A stretch of DNA of 44,067 nucleotides from Clostridiaceae bacterium OM02-2AC (lineage in GTDB: Bacteria; Bacillota_I; Bacilli_A; Erysipelotrichales; Erysipelotrichaceae), in NCBI GenBank assembly GCA_003481775.1, contig QULU01000037.1:2687-46753 (forward strand), in the 5' to 3' direction. The notes below the pieces were generated by a model. That model was not told where the DNA came from. It did not search any database and saw only the letters and a list, made by a program, of their open reading frames with translations. Positions 8,211-16,701 of the stretch are shown in pieces. How positions within the stretch are numbered: position 1 is the first letter of the stretch; each line of letters begins with the position of its first letter. The translations under genes were made by a program, and so were the position numbers.

Positions 8211-9491
8211 ATGAAAAAATTAGTTTGCTGTGGATTATCAGCGCTGTTAAGTGCAACGATGTTCGGCTGTAGTTCATCTTCCGGGGGATCTGATGGGGAT
8301 AAGGTGGAATTGACCTTCTGGGGACACCAGAATGAACCATGGGCAGCTTCTTATCAGGAAATTGCCAGAGAATTTGAGGAAAAGAATCCGGATATTCATA
8401 TCAATTTCGAATTCTTCCCATATGACCAATTTGAATCCAAGGTCCAAACATCCTTGATTTCCAAGGAAGGCGGAGCGGATATCTACGAGCTATGGGGCGG
8501 CTGGGGTCTGGATTTCGCCAGTACCGGAGCGCTTGCTGAGATACCGGAAAATCTGTCAAAGACCATTCATGACGATGTGTACCCATCTACGATTGGCGCT
8601 TTGGAATATGAAGGCAAGCTGTATGGTCTGCCAATGGAATTCAATATTGAAAATGGTGCTATGCTTGTCAATAAGAAGCTGATGAGTGAAAATAATTTAA
8701 AGACTCCTACCACCTGGAAGGAATTAAGAGAAACAGCGAAAAAAGCTACGAAAAAGGATGGGGACACCATTACAATCAAGGGCTTTGATTTTGTGAATTG
8801 GGATTCTGTTCCATATATGTTCCTGTCCATGATTCTGTCCACCGGAGGCACCTATCAAAACGAGGACGGTAGTTTCAATTTGCAGACACCACAGGCAAAG
8901 GCAGCACTGCAGGAGTTGTATGATATGGTGAAGGTCGATGGTGTAACAACGATGGAAGGTCTTGATGGCGGCGGTGATATGGAAGGATATCAGCAGCTGT
9001 ATGCAGGAAATGTTGTTATGGTTCCGCGCGGTCCGTGGACAATTGCGGAGGGCATCACCTCCTTCGGCCTGGAATATGGAAAAGATTTTGATTATGTATC
9101 TATGCCATGGTTTGGTGATAAGCCGGCATTTGCCGCAGAAACTGGATGGTCTATGGCGGTTAATGGAAACAGCAAGCAACAGGAAGCAGCATTCAAATTT
9201 CTTGAATATTTCTTCCAGGATGATGTGCTGATGAAACATAATATCGCATGCTCTCAAATTCCTCCGAAAAAATCTGTCGCATCCAATCCGGAATTTATCA
9301 AACAGATGCCGTATGCCGAACCACTTGTAAAAATTCTTGACAAGTCGCAATTCATTGGTCATTTCAATACAGATCAGTTTAAGGAAAAGGTGAATGCAAC
9401 CTTCCAAAAGCTGGTACGCGGTGATATTAAAAATGTTGATCAGGCACTAATTACTATGGAGAAGGAATTAAACGGTATTATAAAAAAATAA
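8211..9491 (+). CDS. sugar ABC transporter substrate-binding lipoprotein
   Basis: A 426-residue extracellular solute-binding protein of family 1. It opens with a lysine-led hydrophobic signal and a lipobox-like MFGC followed by a Ser/Gly linker, so it should be lipid-anchored on the outer face of the membrane. Typical binding-protein motifs follow: VELTFWGH near the start, INFEFFPYDQ, YGLPMEFN, and ETGWSMAVN near residue 320. The start is preceded by GAGGAG. It sits directly before the two permease genes, and a stable hairpin just after its stop may help it accumulate above the permeases. The ligand is presumably the glycoside cleaved by the GH4 enzyme. Confidence 0.9.
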   Translation: MKKLVCCGLSALLSATMFGCSSSSGGSDGDKVELTFWGHQNEPWAASYQEIAREFEEKNPDIHINFEFFPYDQFESKVQTSLISKEGGADIYELWGGWGLDFASTGALAEIPENLSKTIHDDVYPSTIGALEYEGKLYGLPMEFNIENGAMLVNKKLMSENNLKTPTTWKELRETAKKATKKDGDTITIKGFDFVNWDSVPYMFLSMILSTGGTYQNEDGSFNLQTPQAKAALQELYDMVKVDGVTTMEGLDGGGDMEGYQQLYAGNVVMVPRGPWTIAEGITSFGLEYGKDFDYVSMPWFGDKPAFAAETGWSMAVNGNSKQQEAAFKFLEYFFQDDVLMKHNIACSQIPPKKSVASNPEFIKQMPYAEPLVKILDKSQFIGHFNTDQFKEKVNATFQKLVRGDIKNVDQALITMEKELNGIIKK

Positions 9492-9500
9492 TGCCAGTAT

Positions 9501-9525
9501 AGGGAAGAGGACATCGCTCTTCCCT
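9501..9525 (+). other. intercistronic stem-loop after the binding-protein gene
   Basis: Perfect 9-base arms AGGGAAGAG and CTCTTCCCT enclose a 7-base loop. No T run follows, so it is not a good terminator. It probably protects the 3' end of the binding-protein message or attenuates read-through, as in other sugar ABC operons. Confidence 0.55.
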
Positions 9526-9547
9526 AATCTAAAAGAAGGTGAACCCA

Positions 9548-10423
9548 TTGAAAAACAAAAAATTCGTTCTCATCGTCCTGATTCCAATCTTTCTCCATCT
9601 TATGATTTTTATGATTGGTCCCATTATCGGAGGTCTTGCGATATCATTCTTTGATTATAATCCTTTACGATCCAATAACCATTTCGTAGGTTTAGATAAC
9701 TTTGTCCGTCTTGTACAGGATCCAGTATTCTGGAAAGCAACGAAAAACACATTGTTCTTCGTTGTGATTACCGTTGCACTGAATATCGTGATATCCTTGG
9801 GGATCGCACAGCTGATCAGTATGTTTAAATCTAACAAGACCCGAAGTCTCTTCCGTATGATTTTCTTCCTGCCATGTGTTGCCCCCCTGGTCGCCTCCAG
9901 TGTAGTTTGGGCAAAGAGTATTTTACCTACCACAAACGGACTGGCCAATATGGCATTGCGTACCCTTGGTTTAGCAGAGGTGAATTGGCTTGGAAACCCT
10001 GATGTGCTTATGTGGTCCATCATTGTATTCTCTATATGGGCAGATATCGGCTACAACATCATCCTCTTTACGGCAGGTATCGATGGAATTCCCGGTGAAT
10101 TCTATGAAGCAGCCGATTTGGATGGTGCCAGCGGCTGGCAGAAATTCCGTCATATCACATTGCCGCTGCTGAAACGAACCTTTACATTTGTGACCATCAT
10201 GACACTGATTTCTCACTTTCAGGCATTTGCGCAGTTTGCTGTCATGGCAGTACGTAACGGCCCGCAGAATTCAGGACTGGTTTTGACCAGCTATATTTAT
10301 AAGACAGCCTTTGAAACTAAGGACATGGGATATGCTTCGGCAATTTCTCTGGCGTTGTTCATGATTATTATGGTTGTTTCCCTCATCCAGCAGCGTGCTA
10401 ATAAGGTAGAATGGGAGTATTGA
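9548..10423 (+). CDS. sugar ABC transporter permease, MalF-like
   Basis: A 291-residue inner-membrane permease of the CUT1 type with about six hydrophobic segments. The EAA loop that contacts the ATPase is visible as EAADLDGASGWQKFRHITLPLL in the C-terminal half. I place the start at TTG 9548 because AAGAAGG lies six to eight bases before it; a GTG at 9539 overlaps that ribosome site and is less likely. The stop is one base from the ATG of the second permease, so the two should be made together. It forms the membrane pore with that partner. Confidence 0.88.
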   Translation: MKNKKFVLIVLIPIFLHLMIFMIGPIIGGLAISFFDYNPLRSNNHFVGLDNFVRLVQDPVFWKATKNTLFFVVITVALNIVISLGIAQLISMFKSNKTRSLFRMIFFLPCVAPLVASSVVWAKSILPTTNGLANMALRTLGLAEVNWLGNPDVLMWSIIVFSIWADIGYNIILFTAGIDGIPGEFYEAADLDGASGWQKFRHITLPLLKRTFTFVTIMTLISHFQAFAQFAVMAVRNGPQNSGLVLTSYIYKTAFETKDMGYASAISLALFMIIMVVSLIQQRANKVEWEY

Positions 10424-10424
10424 T

Positions 10425-11261
10425 ATGAAAAAACATAAAATGACGAAACAAAAGGCTGTCCGCTATGGTATCTTTATCGGCCTTGCAATCCTTGCAATTT
10501 TCTTCATCATGCCGTATTTCTGGATGCTGTCCAATTCTTTCAAAAGCACACAGGAGATTCTGGTTAATCCAAGACATCTTCTGCCGCTGGAGCCAACACT
10601 CAGCGGATATGAAAAGGTATTGACACAATCCCCGTTCTTCACCTGGTTTAAAAACAGTGCATTTATTACGGTGACAAATACCGTCATTATTCTGTTCACC
10701 AGCGCCCTGGTAGGCTATGTGTTCTCAAAATTTCAATTCAAACGCAAAAAGCTATTGTTTGCCATCCTGCTTGCCAGTATGATGGTTCCCGCACAGACAA
10801 CTATGATTCCTTCATTCCTTTTGATCAATTCACTTGGATTGTATAACAGTGCAGGCGCTTTGATTCTACCCTCCTTCGTAAACGCCTTCGGTATATATCT
10901 ATGCAAGCAGTTTTGTGATGAGATTCCAAGAGAGCTTATCGAAAGTGCTAAGCTGGACGGGGCAGGAGACTTCACGATTTTCTGGAAAATCATTATTCCT
11001 CAGATACGACCAGCACTTGGTGCATTGGCTATCTTCACCTTCCTGAATTACTGGAATGATTATCTGAATCCACTGATTATGCTGAATGAGGTTAAGAAAA
11101 TGACGTTACCATTGGCTTTGTCCTTCTTCGCATCGCAGCATATGGCTGACCTTTCCGCAACAATGGCTGCTTCTGCATTGATTATGGTGCCGGTTACCGT
11201 CGTTTTCATGATTTTCCAGAAGCATTTCATCAAGGGTATCGCGATGACAGGTATGAAATAA
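10425..11261 (+). CDS. sugar ABC transporter permease, MalG-like
   Basis: A 278-residue second permease of the CUT1 system. Typical features are the N-terminal MPYFWMLSNSFK segment, a central hydrophobic ASMMVPAQTTMIPSFLL region, the EAA-like loop (LIESAKLDGAGDFTIFWKIIIP) and the ending GIAMTGMK seen in MalG-like proteins. It follows the first permease by one base and precedes the ATPase gene by 12 bases. Family assignment is secure; the sugar is not determined by sequence. Confidence 0.9.
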   Translation: MKKHKMTKQKAVRYGIFIGLAILAIFFIMPYFWMLSNSFKSTQEILVNPRHLLPLEPTLSGYEKVLTQSPFFTWFKNSAFITVTNTVIILFTSALVGYVFSKFQFKRKKLLFAILLASMMVPAQTTMIPSFLLINSLGLYNSAGALILPSFVNAFGIYLCKQFCDEIPRELIESAKLDGAGDFTIFWKIIIPQIRPALGALAIFTFLNYWNDYLNPLIMLNEVKKMTLPLALSFFASQHMADLSATMAASALIMVPVTVVFMIFQKHFIKGIAMTGMK

Positions 11262-11273
11262 AGGAGAGCAGAT

Positions 11274-12368
11274 ATGGCAAATTTAAGGTTAGAGAATATA
11301 AATAAGATATATGATAATAAGGTACAGGCTGTTTTTGATTTCAATCTGGAAATCAAGGATAAGGAATTCATTGTTTTTGTAGGTCCGTCTGGCTGCGGCA
11401 AATCCACGACGCTTCGCATGATTGCCGGTCTCGAGGAAATATCCAGCGGCAGTCTGTTTATTGATGATGTACTGGAAAATGATGTGCCAAGTAAGGATCG
11501 TGATATCGCCATGGTATTTCAATCCTATGCGTTATATCCGCACATGAGTGTCTATGATAATATGGCATTCGGTATGAAAATCAAAAAGGTGCCAAAGGAT
11601 GAAATAGATAAGCGTATTCACGAAGCAGCGCGAATTTTGGAAATCGAACCATATCTGAAACGCAAGCCAAAAGCACTATCCGGCGGACAGCGGCAAAGGG
11701 TTGCTCTGGGGAGGGCAATTGTCCGCAATGCCAAGGTGTTTTTAATGGATGAGCCGTTATCTAATCTGGATGCCAAGCTGCGCGTGCAGATGCGTTCTGA
11801 AATCATAAAGCTGCATGAACGCATCGGAGCGACGACAATTTATGTTACTCATGATCAGACAGAAGCTATGACGATGGCGAGCCGCATTGTTGTTATGAAG
11901 GATGGATATATCCAGCAAATCGGAGCACCGAAGGAAATTTACGAGCATCCGGCTAATATGTTTGTGGCAGGCTTTTTAGGAAGTCCAGCTATGAATTTCA
12001 TCGAGGGAACGTATAAGGAAGGTATGTTCTGCTTTGATGCACATTCAATTGAAGTAAATGATCTTGCGAAGGAGAGCCTGAAGACCTATGAGAATAAAAG
12101 AATTATCATGGGAATCCGTCCGGAAAACATCTACATGGAGGAAATCGTAGCACAGACCTATCCAAAATCTGTCATAGACTATCAGTTGGATGTAAAGGAA
12201 CTGCTGGGAAATGAATATATACTGCATGGGACGATTGGTAATACGTCGATGGTTGCCAAAGTAAATGCGCGTATGGAGCTGCAGCCGCATCAGATGCTGA
12301 AACTGACAATAGATGCGAACCGTATGAATTTCTTTGATCCGGAAACAGAAGAGGCAATTCATTCATGA
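11274..12368 (+). CDS. sugar ABC transporter ATP-binding protein, MsmK/UgpC type
   Basis: A 364-residue ATPase that powers the CUT1 importer. Walker A is GPSGCGKST, the signature is LSGGQRQR, Walker B is VFLMDEPLSNLD, and the H-loop region is YVTHDQTEAM. A C-terminal regulatory OB-like domain (IRPENIYMEE and following) is typical of MsmK/MalK/UgpC. Many Firmicutes share one such ATPase among transporters; here it is built into the operon. Its stop overlaps the ATG of the amidohydrolase gene (ATGA at 12365-12368), a sign of translational coupling. Confidence 0.93.
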   Translation: MANLRLENINKIYDNKVQAVFDFNLEIKDKEFIVFVGPSGCGKSTTLRMIAGLEEISSGSLFIDDVLENDVPSKDRDIAMVFQSYALYPHMSVYDNMAFGMKIKKVPKDEIDKRIHEAARILEIEPYLKRKPKALSGGQRQRVALGRAIVRNAKVFLMDEPLSNLDAKLRVQMRSEIIKLHERIGATTIYVTHDQTEAMTMASRIVVMKDGYIQQIGAPKEIYEHPANMFVAGFLGSPAMNFIEGTYKEGMFCFDAHSIEVNDLAKESLKTYENKRIIMGIRPENIYMEEIVAQTYPKSVIDYQLDVKELLGNEYILHGTIGNTSMVAKVNARMELQPHQMLKLTIDANRMNFFDPETEEAIHS

Positions 12369-13435
12369 ACGATCTCTATTTATCACAGTTTGACCCGTAT
12401 GCAGAATGTATAACACCACAGCATCCGATATGCAAACCGAAATTTCCGGTATTCGATATGCATACACATATGGGCAATCTGGTTCCTGGCCCCGGTTATG
12501 CGGCACTGTATAATACTGCGGATTATGTCGAAGCTTTGCAGGATGCTGGCGTTGCACATATCGTGAATCTTGATGGTGTCTGGGGAAATGAGCTTGATGC
12601 CATGATTCGTAAGACAGAGGGATTTGAGAATTATATAACTACATTTGTATGGATCGATGTATCCAGAATTGATGATCCGGATTTCAAGCAATGGGTGCGT
12701 AATCATTTGATGGAAGCTTATCGGAAGGGAGCACGCGGTATCAAGATGTGGAAGGTCATTTCGCTGGAATACAGGGATACGTACGGCAAGTATATTCGAA
12801 CAGATGATCCGCGTCTGGATGTTGTGTATCAAACAGCAGCGGAACTGCACATGCCAATTTTAATTCATATTGCGGACCCAGTAGCGTTTTTTAAGCCTGC
12901 TGATCGTCATAATGAACGCTTTGAGGAATTGAACTGTCATCCTGACTGGCAGTTTGGCAAATCGGGGCAGTTGTGCTTTGAAGAACTTATGGATATGCAG
13001 GATCGTATGGTGGAGAACCACCCGCAAACAACCTTTATAATTGCACATTTCGGCAGCTATGCGGAAAATCTGAAGCATGTTGCATTGCGTCTGGACCGAT
13101 ACGATAATATGTATGTGGATATGGCGGCGCGTGTAGCAGAGCTGGGGAGAGTGCCCTATTCCAGTAAAACATTCTTTGAAAAGTATTCAGAACGTATTGT
13201 ATTCGGAACGGATTGCTGTCCGCTGGATCTGGGACAGCATTCCATTTATTACCGGTTTCTGGAAACTATGGATGAATATTTTCCATATCAGCCAAATGGC
13301 GAGCTTCCAGGACAGGGGAGATGGCGAATCTATGGAATCGGTCTATCGGATGAAATTTTGCGAAAAGTCTATTATCAGAATGCATGTCGTATTATGAATA
13401 TGGATGAACAGCAGTTTTTGCTACAGAATAAATAA
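12365..13435 (+). CDS. amidohydrolase-2 family TIM-barrel hydrolase
   Basis: A 356-residue metal-dependent hydrolase of the Amidohydro_2 type. Ligand candidates in order are DMHTH (His33 and His35), the histidine in LIHIAD, the histidine in IIAHFGSY, and the aspartate in FGTDCCP. The family contains lactonases, decarboxylases and amidases, so the reaction is open. Being the last gene of a GH4 and sugar-ABC operon, coupled by ATGA to the ATPase, it probably acts on the imported glycoside or an oxidised (lactone or keto) product of it. No signal peptide is present, so it is cytoplasmic. The specific substrate is unknown. Confidence 0.75.
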   Translation: MNDLYLSQFDPYAECITPQHPICKPKFPVFDMHTHMGNLVPGPGYAALYNTADYVEALQDAGVAHIVNLDGVWGNELDAMIRKTEGFENYITTFVWIDVSRIDDPDFKQWVRNHLMEAYRKGARGIKMWKVISLEYRDTYGKYIRTDDPRLDVVYQTAAELHMPILIHIADPVAFFKPADRHNERFEELNCHPDWQFGKSGQLCFEELMDMQDRMVENHPQTTFIIAHFGSYAENLKHVALRLDRYDNMYVDMAARVAELGRVPYSSKTFFEKYSERIVFGTDCCPLDLGQHSIYYRFLETMDEYFPYQPNGELPGQGRWRIYGIGLSDEILRKVYYQNACRIMNMDEQQFLLQNK

Positions 13436-13441
13436 GCCTTG

Positions 13442-13477
13442 AAAAGCAATGGTTTTCATGCAACTGTTGCTTTTTTT
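13442..13477 (+). terminator. terminator of the GH4 / sugar ABC operon
   Basis: Arms AAAAGCAA (13442-13449) and TTGCTTTT (13467-13474) pair perfectly, followed by a run ending at 13477. It lies directly after the amidohydrolase stop. Between here and the promoter at 13643 I see only a small dyad near 13558-13580 and no gene. Confidence 0.75.
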
Positions 13478-13642
13478 GTACAGGATTATTACTGTCAAGT
13501 AAAGCTTTATTAAAATAGAGATTGTCAAAGTAGCTTTTTATGTTGTTTTCTGGTGTACAGACAGAGGATTATCTCGTCTGCATCATATGAGCTTTGTAGA
13601 AAATCATATGTGCGTCATATAAATATCCTTTAAAAAGAATGG

Positions 13643-13671
13643 TTGCAAAGTGACATTTTAAGCGCTATACT
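13643..13671 (+). promoter_or_regulatory. promoter of the surface-protein leader
   Basis: TTGCAA (13643-13648) and TATACT (13666-13671) are 17 bases apart. The predicted start near 13678 gives a leader of about 207 bases before the surface-protein ATG, interrupted by a strong terminator. I found no convincing promoter between that terminator and the gene. Confidence 0.7.
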
Positions 13672-13677
13672 ATAGTT

Positions 13678-13735
13678 GTATTCAAACGTATAACATAATA
13701 GATAGCGGACAGCAGGTTGAAAAACCTGCTTTTTT
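13678..13735 (+). ncRNA. short leader RNA or sRNA (promoter to terminator, about 58 nt)
   Basis: Transcription from the promoter at 13643-13671 should stop at the terminator ending at 13735, yielding an RNA of roughly 58 nt. No open frame of note lies in it. It may be a stand-alone small RNA or the attenuated form of the surface-protein message. Both ends are predicted by eye. Confidence 0.45.
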
Positions 13736-13812
13736 AGACTATTTTCATTAAAAAAATACACTTTTTCCTTAATATTTATCTATTTTTCTTCCATTCATAT
13801 ATGTATACGTTT
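13684..13812. repeat. short inverted repeat flanking the leader terminator
   Basis: AAACGTATA at 13684-13692 and its exact reverse complement TATACGTTT at 13804-13812 bracket the terminator; adding one bulged base extends the match to about 12. The arms could pair in the RNA, or could mark a small invertible segment. Such A/T-rich 9-mers can also match by chance. Confidence 0.3.
13711..13735 (+). terminator. strong terminator inside the surface-protein leader
   Basis: AGCAGGTT (13711-13718), a GAAA tetraloop, AACCTGCT (13723-13730) and five further T. No complete gene lies immediately upstream, so it must act on the leader RNA started near 13678. Confidence 0.85.
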
Positions 13813-13884
13813 TGAGATGGGAGGGATAGAGTACACGATTTTCTAGTTTTTAAATGTTTGGAAGATGGAAAAAGGAGGGTCTAT

Positions 13885-16104
13885 ATGAAAAGGTCTGTAA
13901 AGACAAAAGCTTTTGGAATTACAACATGTATAGCAATGATGATGAGTATTATCTCTTTGCCAACAGCACAGATTAACGCAGCAACGCCTAAGCCTACCAA
14001 AGAAACCTATGGTAATGTAGAATATGTTTTTGCAAATGGTGTTCCTATTACGATTACGGGAATAGATAATAACAAAAACATGATAACATGGGACGGCGGA
14101 GAAATGGAAATTTCGACAAAGGCAAATGTTTTTGGAGGGAGTCATAACTCTGCAGAAGTAATTCAAAATACATCTGTTACTATGGAGAGCGGTACTATTA
14201 ATGCGTTAATAGGTGGAGGTCTTCATACATCTCATGTTGTGAATAGTAATGTTGTCATAAACGGTGGCAGTATACCAAGTCAAGTTGTTGGTGGAGGTGC
14301 ATCATCTCTTGTAAAAGACGAGCATACATGGTATAGCGGTGATGCGAAAAATTCACCTTGTATCGTAGAGAATGCAAACGTGTTGATTAATGGTGGTTCA
14401 AATTACCTGTTAGTATTTGGCGGCGGAGAAGGAATAAGTAGAACAGATACTGCCACAACCACAATTACAGCAGGAGATTTCAGCAATGCCTATGTATCAG
14501 CAGGTGGTTCAAACGGATATACAGGAACTGCAACATTAAATATAAATGGTGGGACGGATTATAAAGTAATACAATCTGTGAATCGTGGCTCCATGAATTC
14601 AGCTGAATTAAATGTTACAGATGGAACTGTTCGAAATTTCTATTTAGGCGGTGAAACACCGGATAAGGGTGTAACAGGAACTATCGGAAGTGTAAAAGCT
14701 AATATCACAGGTGGAAAAATAACCAATCTTGAAAAAGGTAAATCCGGCAGTATTGAATTCACTAAGAATTCAAGCGCTATCTCTTTAACATATCATCGTT
14801 CATTGATTGGAAACGCAGCAAGTATAGTTGAAAAATTTGGAACAAGTGCAACAGATACATTTGATGACAGTATTAAAGGAATTACGTTAAATAAAACTGA
14901 GCTAACAGTTAAATTAGGCGATATAAAAGTCATTAAGGCAGATGTAGCTCATGGTGCAGATACATCATCCGAGCAAATGAAGATTGCATGGACTTCTAGT
15001 GATGAAAAGGTTGCAACTGTTGACTATCAGGGAGCAGTTACCGCATTAGCACCTGGAAAAACAACGATAACTGCAAGTATTGCAGGATACTCAGCTACAT
15101 GTGTAATTACAGTTGAAAAACCAAAGGTTGAGGATGTAACTGTGCCGACGATTGATCCTGAAACTCCGGTTAAGGAAGTTACGGCGGGAGCTGATAAAAC
15201 AACTGCTGCTACCGTTAAAGAAGAAGCTAATACAATTATCTCTGATATTATGTCAAACAAGACAACCACAAAAATATCAGAGGATACCGCAAAGAAAGTA
15301 AAAGAAGCTATTGCGGCAAATGAGGAAATCAACGTTGAAATTACAGCGAAAACACTGGAAAATGAGGAAGTAAAAGCAGAAGACCAAAAGAAAATAGAAG
15401 CGATTTTGGATAAAGATGCAACTGTTACCCAATATCTGGATCTTAGCGTTATGCTAAAAGCAGGAAGTAATGAATTAGGAACAATAAATGAATTTTCAAA
15501 AGCTATAACATTTACAATTGCAGTTCCTGAGAATTTGAAGGCTGAGGGTAGAGAATTCTATGTTGTACGTCTTCATGATGGAAAAGCTGAAAAATTAGGT
15601 ACGATCGAAAATGCAGATGGAACATTATCTTTCTCAACAGATCGTTTATCAACATATGCACTTGTATATCAAGAGAAAAACGAAGATAAAGGTACTACTC
15701 CTGATCCAAAACCAGAAAATCCAGATCAAACACCTACACCATCAGAAAAAACAGAATTTACTGTTGTTTTTGTAGATAATAGCGGGGTGGTACTTAAAAC
15801 TGAAAAGGTTGAAGCAAACAAAGCAGCAACAGCTCCAGAAGCACCGGCAGTTGAAGGATATCGTTTTGTGAAATGGGATACGGATTTTACAAAGGTTACT
15901 AAGGATTTGCTGGTAAAACCAGTCTATGAAAAAGTAACAGCTGCAGAAAAACCGGTAACCCCTGAGAAACCATCCAGTGATAAAAAATCACCGAATACCG
16001 GAGATTCAACAAATGCAGGTTTATTTACAGCATTTGCATTGCTTGGACTTGTTTCTATGGGAATTGTTGCAATTCAGCGTAAAAAAAAGCAACTGACAAA
16101 ATAG
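13885..16104 (+). CDS. sortase-anchored multidomain surface protein
   Basis: A 739-residue secreted protein. The start is fixed by AAAGGAGG before ATG 13885. A signal peptide of about 31 residues ends near INAATP. Residues about 45-300 are a repetitive Gly/Asn-rich stretch with INGGS, VVGGGAS and VFGGGEG, suggestive of a beta-helix. A BIG2-type Ig-like domain follows (ITLNKTELTVKLG to SATCVITVEK), then an uncharacterised acidic region, then a MucBP/InlB-B-repeat-like unit (FTVVFVDNSG...GYRFVKWDTDFTKV). The C-terminus carries SPNTGD, a hydrophobic helix and a basic tail: a sortase signal with serine in place of the leucine of LPXTG. Codon use is visibly more A/T-rich than in neighbours, which may mean acquisition. 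An adhesin role is inference. Confidence 0.85.
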   Translation: MKRSVKTKAFGITTCIAMMMSIISLPTAQINAATPKPTKETYGNVEYVFANGVPITITGIDNNKNMITWDGGEMEISTKANVFGGSHNSAEVIQNTSVTMESGTINALIGGGLHTSHVVNSNVVINGGSIPSQVVGGGASSLVKDEHTWYSGDAKNSPCIVENANVLINGGSNYLLVFGGGEGISRTDTATTTITAGDFSNAYVSAGGSNGYTGTATLNINGGTDYKVIQSVNRGSMNSAELNVTDGTVRNFYLGGETPDKGVTGTIGSVKANITGGKITNLEKGKSGSIEFTKNSSAISLTYHRSLIGNAASIVEKFGTSATDTFDDSIKGITLNKTELTVKLGDIKVIKADVAHGADTSSEQMKIAWTSSDEKVATVDYQGAVTALAPGKTTITASIAGYSATCVITVEKPKVEDVTVPTIDPETPVKEVTAGADKTTAATVKEEANTIISDIMSNKTTTKISEDTAKKVKEAIAANEEINVEITAKTLENEEVKAEDQKKIEAILDKDATVTQYLDLSVMLKAGSNELGTINEFSKAITFTIAVPENLKAEGREFYVVRLHDGKAEKLGTIENADGTLSFSTDRLSTYALVYQEKNEDKGTTPDPKPENPDQTPTPSEKTEFTVVFVDNSGVVLKTEKVEANKAATAPEAPAVEGYRFVKWDTDFTKVTKDLLVKPVYEKVTAAEKPVTPEKPSSDKKSPNTGDSTNAGLFTAFALLGLVSMGIVAIQRKKKQLTK

Positions 16105-16119
16105 CGTCTAGTTATAAAT

Positions 16120-16145
16120 AAAAACCGGGACATTTGCCGGTTTTT
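16120..16145. terminator. bidirectional terminator
   Basis: AAAAACCGG (16120-16128) and CCGGTTTTT (16137-16145) flank an 8-base loop. It terminates the surface-protein gene on the plus strand and, reading the other way, overlaps the last codons and stop of the zinc-ribbon gene. Confidence 0.8.
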
Positions 16146-16593
16146 ATTTTGTCTCGTTCTGTTCCTTTAGATATGTGTCAACCTCATCAGACGTTAAATG
16201 TCTGATTTCAGCATTTGAATAGCGTTTAAATCTTTTCCTTTGATATATAGGCTTCTTACTGAGGCATACCTTATGTTTGTTTGTATATATTGCTGCTGCA
16301 GACGGACTATTGAAAATCTTATAAGAAATTCTTCCCTTCTTATCTTTTATTTCATAAATGCCGCAGTTTGTTTCTGCCGCAACATCTGCACTGCGCAGAT
16401 ACAGCTTGGCGATTTCCACTGTTTTGAAAGGGAAATTCCATCTTTGCAGACCGCTTTTCTCCGTCTTATTTATGCAGATGCATCTGCCACAGGTTCCACA
16501 TATGTATTGCAGATGATTTTCCAGACAATCTCTGGTATTCAATATAGGTGTTGAGCGGTTATTGATGCCGTAGCATTCTTCACATTCCTTCAT
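16144..16593 (-). CDS. conserved zinc-ribbon protein of unknown function
   Basis: A 149-residue protein. The N-terminal third carries two cysteine pairs, CEEC (residues 3-6) and a CGTCGRC cluster near residue 33, consistent with a structural zinc ribbon. The phrases STPILNTRDCLENHLQYICG and LQRWNFPFKTVEIAKLYLR look like a family conserved in Firmicutes, but I know of no assigned function. The ATG at 16593 is chosen because AAAGGAG precedes it and because the promoter's -10 box at 16676-16671 lies downstream of any earlier start. It has a MerR-type promoter (see 16671-16701), implying induction by a MerR-family activator that is not in this window. Confidence 0.75.
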   Translation of the reverse strand: MKECEECYGINNRSTPILNTRDCLENHLQYICGTCGRCICINKTEKSGLQRWNFPFKTVEIAKLYLRSADVAAETNCGIYEIKDKKGRISYKIFNSPSAAAIYTNKHKVCLSKKPIYQRKRFKRYSNAEIRHLTSDEVDTYLKEQNETK

Positions 16594-16670
16594 GACAGTT
16601 CTCCTTTTCAAATCACAAAGCTGATTGCCGTTATTGATTCCAGTAAGGCATTCCGCTGCTGTATATGACA

Positions 16671-16701
16671 AGTATACACTATGACACGCTGTCAGAGTCA
16701 A
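16671..16701 (-). promoter_or_regulatory. MerR-type promoter with 19-bp spacer and dyad
   Basis: On the minus strand TTGACT (16701-16696) and TATACT (16676-16671) are separated by 19 bases, longer than the usual 17. Inside the spacer lies the dyad TGACA-3-TGTCA (16682-16694). Over-long spacers holding a dyad are the hallmark of promoters activated by MerR-family regulators, which untwist the DNA to realign the boxes. Confidence 0.65.

Noticed and set aside
13436..13642. A CRISPR array or tandem repeats in the A/T-rich gap before the surface-protein leader.
   Set aside because: Only short, non-repeating A/T-rich dyads are present, with no regular repeat and spacer unit.
16144..16701. An earlier start at 16701 for the zinc-ribbon protein, adding 36 residues.
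   Set aside because: That ATG lies upstream of the -10 box, would not be in the transcript, and lacks a ribosome site; ATG 16593 has AAAGGAG.
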